Assembly: GCF_001590985.1 (NCBI RefSeq)
Contig: NZ_BCTX01000025.1
Span: 1-63,062, forward strand
DNA: 63,062 nucleotides
Origin: Novosphingobium naphthalenivorans NBRC 102051
GTDB taxonomy: Bacteria > Pseudomonadota > Alphaproteobacteria > Sphingomonadales > Sphingomonadaceae
Direction of reading: 5' to 3'
Shown: positions 25,714 to 34,263 of the stretch, one piece after another
Layout of the letters: every line of letters begins with the position of its first letter
Position numbering within the stretch: position 1 is the first letter of the stretch
Translations under genes and position numbers: made by a program
Notes under the pieces: generated by a model
Told to the model about the DNA's origin: nothing
Database searches by the model: none
What the model saw: only the letters and a program-made list of their open reading frames with translations

Positions 25714-25982
25714 TGGCGCTGTGGCTCGACATGCTCCGAACGCCGATGGCGGCGCCCGAGACGGCGAGGCTAAGGACCATGCGCCTGTCCTGGCTCGCTC
25801 TCTGCGTCACCCTGGCCGGCGCAGTGACTCTTCTCGACCAGCTGCGCGGTCGCATCGGCCGAGCCGCGCCCTGTTTGATCGCCGTGCTGCTCGCCACAGC
25901 GCTCGTGGTCACGGTCCTTTACCTTCGGGCGAAGCGGCGCGCCGACGCGGCGTATCTCGATCAACTGGCGGAGAGAGAATGA
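25713..25982 (+). CDS. 89-residue membrane protein between traW and traU
   Basis: The reading frame overlaps the traW stop (ATGA) and the traU start, so its place in the operon is firm. Two transmembrane segments (LSWLALCVTLAGAVTLLDQL and APCLIAVLLATALVVTVLYL) end in a basic, helical tail (RAKRRADAAYLDQLAERE). No F-plasmid protein at this position comes to mind. It may be a sphingomonad-specific part of the apparatus. Confidence 0.65.
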   Translation: MALWLDMLRTPMAAPETARLRTMRLSWLALCVTLAGAVTLLDQLRGRIGRAAPCLIAVLLATALVVTVLYLRAKRRADAAYLDQLAERE

Positions 25983-27007
25983 TGCGCGGACTTCGACCGA
26001 TTTTCGGCACGTTTCTCGTCGTCCTGTTCGCCATCATGCTGGCGCCACGCGCCGAGGCTGCCGGTCCCACCTGCAATGGGAAGTTCGTCAACCCGATTAC
26101 CGACGTCTGCTGGTCATGCCTGTTTCCGCTGTCGGTGGGCGGATTGAAGATCTGGCCGAGCGGCCGACCCGACACGAAGAACCCGGCGTCTCCCATATGC
26201 GCCTGTGCAGATCCTCTACCGCGCATCGGCATTTCCGTGGGCTTCTGGGAGCCTGCCCGCCTGGCGGACGTCACCATGAAGCCCTGGTGTTTTCCCAATC
26301 TTGGCGGAGTGCGCATCGCTCCGGGCTTCGATATCGGTCAGGGCTATCTGGCCGGCCCTTCGATGGTCGGCGGCAGGTCGCAGAGCACGGCCAAATGGCA
26401 TGTGCATTGGTATGTCTATCCGCTGCTCTACTGGATGGAGATCCTTACGGATTTCGTCTGCTTCGAGCAGGCGAGCTTCGACATCGCCTATATGACCGAG
26501 GTCGATCCGCTCTGGCAGGATGACTCGCTTGCGGCGCTCATCAACCCCGAAGCGATCATTTTCGCAAATCCGCTCGCCAAGGCAGCCTGTGCGGGCGACT
26601 GCGTCGCCGGCACGGTGAACCTGCCGCTCGACCAGCTATTCTGGTGCGCAGGTTGTCAGGGGTCCATGTATCCCCTGAACGGGAACATCCCGGCGTCGAT
26701 CGGCCATGTCCAGTCCTCGCGGCTCGCATTGTCGCGCTTTGCCTACAAGATGCACCGGCAGGCGCTCGCCTGGGGCACGATGGGCTCGGAAGGGCTGTGC
26801 AAGAAGTACCTCATGCCAGTCATGCGCAAACAGCAGTACCGGTTTCAGATGACCAATCCGATTCCGACGGTGAGCGGGCGCTTCGCCTGCTCGGCGATCG
26901 GAGCTTCGACAATGCCGCCGGATGCCGGTCGTGCCTATCCCGCGGGGGGCGAGGACATGGGCTATCTGGTCTGGCGCAAGCGCAACTGCTGCGTGCGAGC
27001 GCCGTGA
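25979..27007 (+). CDS. traU: TraU, mating-pair stabilisation/DNA transfer protein
   Basis: A 342-residue Cys-rich periplasmic protein with a signal peptide (FLVVLFAIMLAPRAEAAG). Family landmarks are CNGKFVNPITDVCWSCLFPL, PICACADPLPRIGISVGFWEPARL, CAGCQGSMYPLNG and GYLVWRKRNCC at the end. TraU is needed for DNA transfer rather than pilus outgrowth. The start may be either of two adjacent ATGs (25979, 25982). The last four codons include GTGCG (26993), a possible 5' end of the group II intron that follows, so the native C-terminus may differ by a few residues. Confidence 0.93.
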   Translation: MMRGLRPIFGTFLVVLFAIMLAPRAEAAGPTCNGKFVNPITDVCWSCLFPLSVGGLKIWPSGRPDTKNPASPICACADPLPRIGISVGFWEPARLADVTMKPWCFPNLGGVRIAPGFDIGQGYLAGPSMVGGRSQSTAKWHVHWYVYPLLYWMEILTDFVCFEQASFDIAYMTEVDPLWQDDSLAALINPEAIIFANPLAKAACAGDCVAGTVNLPLDQLFWCAGCQGSMYPLNGNIPASIGHVQSSRLALSRFAYKMHRQALAWGTMGSEGLCKKYLMPVMRKQQYRFQMTNPIPTVSGRFACSAIGASTMPPDAGRAYPAGGEDMGYLVWRKRNCCVRAP

Positions 27008-29220
27008 CGGCGCAGAAAGGAAATATGTATGTAATACAACAACATATCCTTTCATCGTCTTGCTGACGAATGACCGGTGGCTGCGATGCCACCCCACCCG
27101 GCGGAAGGAGTCGGGGCGGAAGGGGGTCTCCAAGGTTTGCCGCGTTCCGGCGGTCGGCCTCAGAGCAGGAGACCTGAACTGTACCGGATGCGGCCCGTCA
27201 GCCGCAGGCCGGGCTACCACAGGATCTATGGTGAGATACAAGCGAATGACGTGTCTGAAGCCTCTTTATTTACAGTTGAACTCCCGATCACCTGACGGGG
27301 TGGGGAAATCGCGGTGTGAACCGGTTGGCGTGTTGCGCTGCCTTCTGGTGGGTGCTCGCAGAGCACTCGTGTGCGGGTCGTCCTTTCTTGTCCGCACGCC
27401 CGAGCCGCAAGGGGTTAAGCGTCGCACCTACGGGTCCAAGGTTGATCGTCGGAACACGGGAACCATCATCGCCCGCCTGCTTCGGAGCAGGCTATCCGCG
27501 GAGACCGGGGATGGGCGCTGGTGGGGCGGAGCCTGCGTAGTAGTCCGAGGGCGGGAAAGCCGTCCACATGGCGAAGGCAGGCAGGAAGCCGGTGGGCTGT
27601 CATGACGGAGGAACTACCAGTGGACTCTGGTAATCAGGCCGCACAGGTCTGGCTCCTCGGCGTTCAGCGAAAGCTCTACCAGTGGAGTCGGGAACACCCC
27701 GAAGAACCATACTGCGACTTGTGGAATTGGGTAACCGATCCCCGCAATCTGCAGATGGCCTGGAAAACGATTGCCGGTAATCGCGGCAAGCGCACTCCGG
27801 GAGTCGACGGGGAGACCGTAGCGAGAATTGCATCCGGTATTGGTGCCATGGAATTTCTGCGGAAGCTTCGCGAGGAGCTTCGGTCGGGCGGCTACCGCCC
27901 GTCCCCTGCACGCAGGAAATGGATCGCCAAGCCGGGCAAACCGGGGAAGTTCCGACCCCTCGGTATCCCTACAGTCAAGGATCGCGTGGTGCAGTGCGCG
28001 GTCAAGCAAGTACTGGAGCCGATCTTCGAGGCCCGGTTCTGGCCAGTCTCTTACGGGTTCCGGCCCGGACGGGGCAGTCAGGCCTGCCTTGAACATATCC
28101 GTGTGACCATCCAGTCGCGGGGCAGACCTGCGGCTGACGGTCGCCGACACAAAGCGCCGTACCAATGGGTAATCGAAGGCGACATTGAGGGCTGCTTCGA
28201 CAATATCGGACATCACCCGCTGATGGAACGCGTGCGCCACGGCGTCGCGGACCGCAAGGTGAACCGGTTGCTCGTGCAGTTCCTCAAGGCCGGGGTTCTC
28301 GAGGATGTTTCGTACAGCCCGACAGACACCGGCACGCCGCAAGGTGGAGTGCTCTCACCGCTGCTGGCCAACATCGCGCTTGGCGTGATCGAGGAACGGT
28401 ATCGGGACTGGGTAAAACGCCCCGAGGACCCACAGCTGAAATCCGATGGGATAAGGCTGGCGGCAATCAGGCGCGACAAGGATCGCAAGGCCGGGCGACC
28501 GGTCTTCTATCCCGTCCGCTATGCCGATGACTTCCTGATCTTCGTGTCGGGAACGGAAGCTGACGCTCTTGCCGAAAAGCAGGCGCTGGCAACCTACCTG
28601 CACGAAGCGATGGGTCTGACGCTCTCGCCCGAGAAGACGCGCATCACCGCGCTGACCGAGGGCTGTCGATTCCTTGGATGCCGCGTGAGGCTCAAATGGG
28701 ACAAGCGGTTCGGGCTGCACGCCCGCATCGAAATCCCGCGCGAGCCGATCAACGGATTCAGGATACGGGTAAATCAACTGGCCCGACGGCAGACGCTTCG
28801 GCGTTCGCTCAAGGCCATGCTTCAGGAACTCAATCCATACCTTCGCGGGTGGTCTGCCTACTACCGCTACTGCGTGGGGGCGAAGTCGATCTTCGCCAGT
28901 CTCGACTGGCATGTGCGGCAACGTCTCTGGCTGTGGCTGCGGGCCAAGCACAAACGTGTCCCCGGGAGGAAAATCGCATCGTGGCGCAGGCCGGGCATCG
29001 CCCATCCGGGCAGCAAGGTCTGGGCTGAAGGCAGCACGGAGCAATTCTTGATGAGCTACGTGCCAGTTCGGAGGTTCGATCTCAAATGGATGAAGAAACC
29101 CGAGTACGCCAAGGCTTCTGGAGAGCCGGATGCACAACGAAAGGTGCACGTCCGGTTCGGAGAGAAGGCGTGGGAAACTGGGCGTGGAGACACGCCGCAG
29201 CGCCCACGTCTTACTCTACT
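26993..29220 (+). mobile_element. group II intron inserted between traU and trbC
   Basis: A reverse transcriptase/maturase frame is followed by a classic domain V at about 29123-29160 (GAGCCGGA, a GAAA loop, TCCGGTTC) and a domain VI-like hairpin (GGCGTGG...). The 3' end is near 29219-29220. The 5' end is not certain. GTGCG at 26993 fits the GUGYG consensus and gives about 600 bases before the ORF, a normal distance, but places the boundary inside the last traU codons. A start just after the traU stop is the alternative. The intron lies in the same direction as the operon, so splicing would let transcription and coupling continue. Confidence 0.8.
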
Positions 29221-29224
29221 GTGA
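27602..29224 (+). CDS. ltrA: group II intron reverse transcriptase/maturase
   Basis: A 540-residue intron-encoded protein. RT domains include RGKRTPGVDGETV, FRPLGIPTVKDRVVQ, YGFRPGRGSQACLEHI, EGDIEGCFDNI, TGTPQGGVLSPLLANIAL, and the catalytic PVRYADDFLIF (YADD about residues 307-310). The maturase X domain follows (LNPYLRGWSAYYRYC). No HNH endonuclease motif is seen at the C-terminus. The frame does not stop before domain V but reads through domains V and VI. Its stop codon lies at 29222-29224, at or beyond the intron 3' end. Start ATG 27602 is the first in frame after a purine-rich stretch. Confidence 0.9.
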   Translation: MTEELPVDSGNQAAQVWLLGVQRKLYQWSREHPEEPYCDLWNWVTDPRNLQMAWKTIAGNRGKRTPGVDGETVARIASGIGAMEFLRKLREELRSGGYRPSPARRKWIAKPGKPGKFRPLGIPTVKDRVVQCAVKQVLEPIFEARFWPVSYGFRPGRGSQACLEHIRVTIQSRGRPAADGRRHKAPYQWVIEGDIEGCFDNIGHHPLMERVRHGVADRKVNRLLVQFLKAGVLEDVSYSPTDTGTPQGGVLSPLLANIALGVIEERYRDWVKRPEDPQLKSDGIRLAAIRRDKDRKAGRPVFYPVRYADDFLIFVSGTEADALAEKQALATYLHEAMGLTLSPEKTRITALTEGCRFLGCRVRLKWDKRFGLHARIEIPREPINGFRIRVNQLARRQTLRRSLKAMLQELNPYLRGWSAYYRYCVGAKSIFASLDWHVRQRLWLWLRAKHKRVPGRKIASWRRPGIAHPGSKVWAEGSTEQFLMSYVPVRRFDLKWMKKPEYAKASGEPDAQRKVHVRFGEKAWETGRGDTPQRPRLTLL

Positions 29225-29235
29225 AGGAGGGAGCG

Positions 29236-29982
29236 ATGCGACTTCTCATCTTGGGCGCCGTTGGCCTCGTCGCAGCCGCCAGCATGACCGCTCTCCTGGC
29301 CCAGACCGTCGATGGCATCGATGTTCAGGCCATCAAGAAGCGATCGGCGGACCTTCAGGCGGATGCCGAGGCGTTCGTCGATCAGATCAAGGACCGCGGT
29401 GACGCGTTTCGGGAAGAGGCGGTTACCGTTCGTGACAGCGGCATGGAAAACATGCGGCGCGTCGCGGCGACGGATCTGCCGAAAGGACCTGCAGGGGCTG
29501 TCGACTTCGATGAAATCGTGCAGGGTGCTGCGACGAACGCCAAAGTCGGCGGCGGGGAGGCGCCGCAGCTCATCGCGTTCGCCAGCCTCTCGATGCCCCC
29601 CAAGGCGCTTCGCCAGCTTATCGAGGACACGGCGAGGGCAGGGGGCGTCGTCGTTTTCCGCGGCTTTCCGAACAATTCGATGAAGGAGTTCTCGCAGGCT
29701 CTGGGCAAGATCGTCGACCGGGAGGACGATTTCGCCAACATCGGCATCGACCCGAGACTGTTCCGCGCCTTCGACGTACAGGCGGTGCCGACCTACGTCG
29801 CGGTCTCATCGGATTTCGACCTTTGCGCCGGCTTTTCATGCCGAACCAAGGTCCCGCCTCACGACCGGATGATCGGCAATGTGACCGTCGAATATGCGCT
29901 GTCGTCGTTCGCCGAGGGCAACGGTCCGGGCGCGCGCGTGGCGGCGGTGGGTCTCTCCAATCTAAGGAGAGCGTTGCCGTGA
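29236..29982 (+). CDS. trbC: TrbC, F-type pilus-assembly protein
   Basis: A 248-residue periplasmic protein with a signal peptide (LILGAVGLVAAASMTALLAQ), a helical region, and the F-type TrbC domain (QLIAFASLSMPPKALRQLIE, GGVVVFRGFPNN, GIDPRLFRAFDVQAVPTYV). It has a thioredoxin-like layout without a CxxC pair. TrbC works with TraW in F. GAAGGAGGGAGCG before ATG 29236 is a strong ribosome site that lies immediately after the group II intron. Its TGA overlaps the GTG of traN. Confidence 0.92.
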   Translation: MRLLILGAVGLVAAASMTALLAQTVDGIDVQAIKKRSADLQADAEAFVDQIKDRGDAFREEAVTVRDSGMENMRRVAATDLPKGPAGAVDFDEIVQGAATNAKVGGGEAPQLIAFASLSMPPKALRQLIEDTARAGGVVVFRGFPNNSMKEFSQALGKIVDREDDFANIGIDPRLFRAFDVQAVPTYVAVSSDFDLCAGFSCRTKVPPHDRMIGNVTVEYALSSFAEGNGPGARVAAVGLSNLRRALP

Positions 29983-31814
29983 GCGTCCGCTTCTCGCTGA
30001 TGCTGCTTATCGCGGGTCTTGCCGCCGCCTCCCCCGCTTCTGCCCAGATGTCGGTCGAGGAGGCCCGCCAGGAAGGGCGCTCGCTCGCCAATGAGAAACG
30101 GCAGGATACGACGCTGGTGCCGACCGACAATGCCCGCGCGGAAGCGGTGCCGGGCTATGGCGGCACGGCGCTGCCGCAAGGCGCCTATTTCGACGATCCG
30201 GAAAGAATGGAAGCGGAAGCCGCGGCGACAAAGGCGTCGAACGAGCAGTATCGCATCACCACGGACGCGGACCGGACACGGCCGACGTTCAGCAATTCCG
30301 AGATCCTCGAGACAACCGCTCGCGCCACGACCGTCGAGAATGATCCATCGGCCTACCTCGCCGGGGAGAGCATGGGGGGCAGCTCCGGCTCGTGCGTCCC
30401 GCTCCCGCCGGGCTCAGGATCTGAGGGCTATTACGAGGCGACCTGCAACAGCGGCACCAAGGTCGAGGACAGGCCCGAGACCTGCACCATCCGCATGGTG
30501 CCCGAGGTGCAAACCGTCGATAGCTACAAATACTATGTGGTGCCCGACAGCGCATATGGAACCCCGTTCGCGCGCTATGCCGCCATTGCCCCTCATATTT
30601 CCTCAGGAGTCTGCAAGCCGACAGGCGTTCGGAAACAGGCCTGCGCTGCCCATCGCGACTATGGCTGGCCCTGGCCTGACAACAAATATTGCGATGATTA
30701 TTATGCGACGGAATATGAATGCACGGCGGATTTGCCGGTCGCGCTCAGCGTCAGCCCGCTCACCGGGGCGTCGTGGCATGCAAAGGGCAGCACGAGCACT
30801 GTCGTAACAAGAAGGGTCGACAGCTGCGGCAGTCTTGCCGGCGATGAGATGTGTTCGTTGCAGCCTGGCGGGGATGTTTGCACGGAAGGACCTGAAACGC
30901 GGATCATCGACGGCGTTCCGGTGACGCAAGCCTGCTGGGCGTGGAAACGCGACTATGTGTGTCATCGCTTCACGCCGGCAAACGATTGCGGCGATCTAGA
31001 AGCGAACGGAAGCTGCTCCTTTCTGCGCACCGAATGCCTCGACGAGGAGCGGGATGGCGCCTGCAAGGTTGAGGAGCGGGTCTACCGCTGCCCGACACCC
31101 GGCAGCGCGGTGACCGATGCACCGCAATATATCTGCGGAGACGACGTCTATTGCATCAATGGCGACTGCGAGCCGATCGTGCGCGAGGCGTCGACCGAGT
31201 TCAAGGATGCGCTGGTCGCTCTTCACTCCATCGACCAGGCCGGCAAGGAGTTCGACGAGAACAACTTCACGGTTTTCCAGGGCACGCGAGAGACCTGCCA
31301 CAAGCCGGTATTCGGGCTGATCAACTGCTGTGCCGGCAAGGTGTCCGGCTTGTTGAGCGTGGGCGCGGGCGCAGCCGCGCTTGCCGGCGGCCCAGGCGCG
31401 ATCGCGGCCCTCGCCACGCCGTTCCTCGCGCTCTTCGCATGCTCTCAGGACGAGATGAAGCTCGACATCAAGGATCGTATGGGCTTCTGCCACAAGGTCG
31501 GCACTTACTGTTCGTCGAGCTTTCTCGGAATCTGCAAGACCCGGCGAACGGCCTATTGCTGCTTTGAAAGCAAGCTCAGCCGCATCCTGCAGGAGCAGGG
31601 ACGAATTCAGCTCAGCAAGCCCTGGGGCGCTCCCAAGAAGGAGCAGTGCCTTGGCTTTACGATCGAGGAATTCGCCAGGCTCGACCTTTCCCTCATGGAT
31701 TTCACCGAGGTCTATGCCGAGTTCGTCGATGCCGCGCGGCTTCCGGACGAAGTCGAGACGATGACCCAGATCCAGCTGAAAATTCAGGGGTACTATGACC
31801 TGCACGGCAAATAG
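29979..31814 (+). CDS. traN: TraN, Cys-rich outer-membrane mating-pair stabiliser
   Basis: A 611-residue protein starting with GTG, coupled to trbC by GTGA. It has a signal peptide (FSLMLLIAGLAAASPASAQ). Many cysteines are scattered through the chain (for example CVPLPPGSGSEGYYEATCNS, CRPTG-type repeats and CNINCCAG-like clusters such as LINCCAGKVSGLL). TraN contacts recipient outer-membrane proteins and stabilises the mating pair; F TraN is 602 residues, similar to this. Proper folding would depend on the DsbC-like and TraF proteins of the operon. Confidence 0.92.
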   Translation: MSVRFSLMLLIAGLAAASPASAQMSVEEARQEGRSLANEKRQDTTLVPTDNARAEAVPGYGGTALPQGAYFDDPERMEAEAAATKASNEQYRITTDADRTRPTFSNSEILETTARATTVENDPSAYLAGESMGGSSGSCVPLPPGSGSEGYYEATCNSGTKVEDRPETCTIRMVPEVQTVDSYKYYVVPDSAYGTPFARYAAIAPHISSGVCKPTGVRKQACAAHRDYGWPWPDNKYCDDYYATEYECTADLPVALSVSPLTGASWHAKGSTSTVVTRRVDSCGSLAGDEMCSLQPGGDVCTEGPETRIIDGVPVTQACWAWKRDYVCHRFTPANDCGDLEANGSCSFLRTECLDEERDGACKVEERVYRCPTPGSAVTDAPQYICGDDVYCINGDCEPIVREASTEFKDALVALHSIDQAGKEFDENNFTVFQGTRETCHKPVFGLINCCAGKVSGLLSVGAGAAALAGGPGAIAALATPFLALFACSQDEMKLDIKDRMGFCHKVGTYCSSSFLGICKTRRTAYCCFESKLSRILQEQGRIQLSKPWGAPKKEQCLGFTIEEFARLDLSLMDFTEVYAEFVDAARLPDEVETMTQIQLKIQGYYDLHGK

Positions 31815-31959
31815 CATGGTCAAGGACGCGATGCGCAGCGTTTCGGTGGAATCGACCGGCGCGGCGCCTACGGACGTCTCCGCCGCGGCCGACCTTTCCC
31901 GTTCCCTCCCGCGCATGAGGCTCGTGGGTGAGAGCATCTATCAGAAAGGAAGTTTGTCC

Positions 31960-32781
31960 ATGCATCCAATCATGGCGGCGCCGCTTCTGGCGCTTTCGCT
32001 CGCTGGCCTGGCTGTTCCCGCGGCGGCCCAGCCGCGCGATGGAGCGTCGGATGGCGTCGAGCGGGCCGATGCCGGCGATGACTTTTACTGTGCAGAACGC
32101 AGGCTCGGTCAATGGTTCTATTGCAGCAAGCCGCGAGCGACGGAGCCGGAGAAGCAAGCCGTCCCGGTCCCGTCGAGCGCGGTCGAGCGCATGTCCGCCA
32201 TCACCCGCCAGCTCGACGAGCTCAAGGCACGGGCGATCCTCGATCCGACCGAGGAAAATGTCATCGCTTACGTCCGATTTCAGCGCGAGCAGCTCGACCG
32301 TGCTTCGACCTTCTCAGACACCTGGCAGCGCGCGCTGTGGCAGAACCCCGATCTCGACTACACGCTGCAGCGGCCTGTTTCGACGGTGGGCAAGCGAGCC
32401 TGGCTCGATAACCGGCGCGCCGATCGCGATGCGGTTATGGCGAACCTTAGCCAACGCTACGGGCTCTTCTACTTTTATGCGCAGAGCTGCGGCGCATGCG
32501 ACCTGTTTTCACCGATCCTGCGATCGGTGGCCGACAGTCACGGCATGGCGGTGATGGCGGTTTCGATGGACGGCGGGCCGAGCCGCGATTTTCCAAATTA
32601 TGTCGTCGATGCGGGCCAGCGCGCGCGCATGGGCGTCCCGGGTAACGAGACGCCGGCGCTCGTACTGTTCGACACCGTCACCAAACGCACGATTCCGGTG
32701 GGATATGGGATTCTCAGCGCCGACGAGATCATGGATCGCATTTTCGCGCTGACGAACACCAAGGTGGGGAGCGACTTCTGA
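31960..32781 (+). CDS. traF: TraF, thioredoxin-fold pilus-assembly protein
   Basis: A 273-residue periplasmic protein with a signal peptide (MHPIMAAPLLALSLAGLAVPAAAQ), the family segment FYCAERRLGQWFYCSKP, a long helical middle, and a thioredoxin-like domain YGLFYFYAQSCGACDLFSPIL, where CGAC (about residues 177-180) retains both cysteines. F TraF lacks this pair, so this one may be redox-active. ATG 31960 has AAGGAAG upstream; a longer frame from 31795 is unlikely because the signal peptide would be internal. Its TGA overlaps the traH start. Confidence 0.9.
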   Translation: MHPIMAAPLLALSLAGLAVPAAAQPRDGASDGVERADAGDDFYCAERRLGQWFYCSKPRATEPEKQAVPVPSSAVERMSAITRQLDELKARAILDPTEENVIAYVRFQREQLDRASTFSDTWQRALWQNPDLDYTLQRPVSTVGKRAWLDNRRADRDAVMANLSQRYGLFYFYAQSCGACDLFSPILRSVADSHGMAVMAVSMDGGPSRDFPNYVVDAGQRARMGVPGNETPALVLFDTVTKRTIPVGYGILSADEIMDRIFALTNTKVGSDF

Positions 32782-34247
32782 TGGAACAGGTTCGCCGTCG
32801 CGGCTTGATCGGCCGTGTGCTTCGCTCGTCCGCTGCCTGGGCGGGAATATTGGCTATGGCCAATCTCGCGTGCACCGGGACCGCCCGGGCCGACGTCGCC
32901 TCCGAGATGAACAGCTTCTTTTCGGACGTGGGCGGCGCGGCGAACGTCACCGGCCCATCGGCGTTTCAGGGTCAATCGGCGGGCTATTACTCGCTGGGTA
33001 ATGTCTGGACCCGCTTCCCGCAGAAAAGCGTCCAGCCGTTCAATCTTCAGCTTCCGAGCGCGCGTGCGGGATGTGGAGGTATCGACCTCTTCAGTGGGAG
33101 CTTCTCCTTCATCAATGCCAGCGAGATCATCGCGATGCTGAAGGCGACCGCCAACAATGCGCTCGGCTTTGCCTTCAAGCTCGCCATCGATTCTGTTTCG
33201 CCGGAGATCGGCAAGGTGATGGACGAGTTCAGCCAGAAGGCGCAGCTCCTCAATCAGATGAACATCTCGAGCTGCGAGACGGCGCAGGCGCTGGTCGGCG
33301 GAATCTGGCCGCAGATGGAGACCACGCGCGCGACGATCTGCGAAGCCGTCGGCAACAGCCAGGGCGTATTCTCGGACTGGGCGGCAGCCCGCCAGGGTTG
33401 CAACAACGGCAACAGGCGGGATTCGACCATCGCGGGAAACACAGACGCGTCGATGAAAGACCAGCTGGTCGGAGAACCGCATAACTACACATGGGAGGCC
33501 CTTAAGAAATCGGCGAAGTTCGGCGCATTCGACAAGACATTCTCCGAATATATCATGACGCTGGTGGGAACGGTCGTGACCACGCCGTCGACCGATCCGA
33601 GCGTGGGCGGGAAGGTCGTGATGTTCGGACCTGCCGAAGAAGCGGTCGTCACTGCGTTGCTCGATGGCACGGCCGACGCGCCGCCCGTCAAGATACTGAA
33701 GTGCAACGACGAGAATTGCTACGATGTGGGGGAGCAGACGCTCTCCGTCCCCGCTTCGTCCGCGCTGCGGCCGCGGATCGCCACGATGATCAGGTCGATG
33801 AGCGACAAGATCCGCTCCGATACTCCGCTGGACGCCGCCGAGAAGCAGCTCCTCAACCTCGCCACGGTTCCGATCTATAAGATCCTGGGAGTTCAGGCCT
33901 ATGCGCATTATGCGTTGACGGAAGGCGAGATCGAGACGCTGTCCGAGATCGTCGCCGTCGACCTGCTTTCGGCGATGCTCGACAATATGCTCGACCGGGT
34001 CGAGCAGGCGAAGGTTCATTATCAGACCTTCGATCAAGAGACCGCGACGCAGTGGAAACAGCAAATCGCGTCTACCCGGGCGAAATTCAGCCAACGGGAC
34101 GTCCGGCTGAACAACAAGCTCCAGGTGACGATGCAGATCATCAACCGAAGCATTATGCTGGAATCGACGCTCCAGAATTCCATGACGCCCGGTATGGCGG
34201 CCGCGCTGAACTTTTCGCGCGGCCTCAACGCACAGGGTCTGAACTAG
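32781..34247 (+). CDS. traH: TraH, pilus-assembly/mating-pair protein
   Basis: A 488-residue protein with a signal peptide (ILAMANLACTGTARADV) and the TraH landmarks: MNSFFSDVGGAANVTGPSAF, AGYYSLGNVWTRFP, GCGGIDLFSGSFSFINASEI, and the coiled coil near the C-terminus. In F it is part of the outer-membrane group with TraF, TraU, TraW and TrbC. The start overlaps the traF stop (TGATG). Length matches the family (F TraH 458). Confidence 0.94.
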   Translation: MEQVRRRGLIGRVLRSSAAWAGILAMANLACTGTARADVASEMNSFFSDVGGAANVTGPSAFQGQSAGYYSLGNVWTRFPQKSVQPFNLQLPSARAGCGGIDLFSGSFSFINASEIIAMLKATANNALGFAFKLAIDSVSPEIGKVMDEFSQKAQLLNQMNISSCETAQALVGGIWPQMETTRATICEAVGNSQGVFSDWAAARQGCNNGNRRDSTIAGNTDASMKDQLVGEPHNYTWEALKKSAKFGAFDKTFSEYIMTLVGTVVTTPSTDPSVGGKVVMFGPAEEAVVTALLDGTADAPPVKILKCNDENCYDVGEQTLSVPASSALRPRIATMIRSMSDKIRSDTPLDAAEKQLLNLATVPIYKILGVQAYAHYALTEGEIETLSEIVAVDLLSAMLDNMLDRVEQAKVHYQTFDQETATQWKQQIASTRAKFSQRDVRLNNKLQVTMQIINRSIMLESTLQNSMTPGMAAALNFSRGLNAQGLN

Positions 34248-34263
34248 GCGCGGGGGCAGACCG

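Noticed and set aside
26999..27013. Factor-independent terminator after traU (GCGCCG-TGA-CGGCGC)
   Set aside because: The hairpin overlaps the traU stop codon, has no T-run and lies in an operon that continues; it may be part of the intron 5' structure instead.
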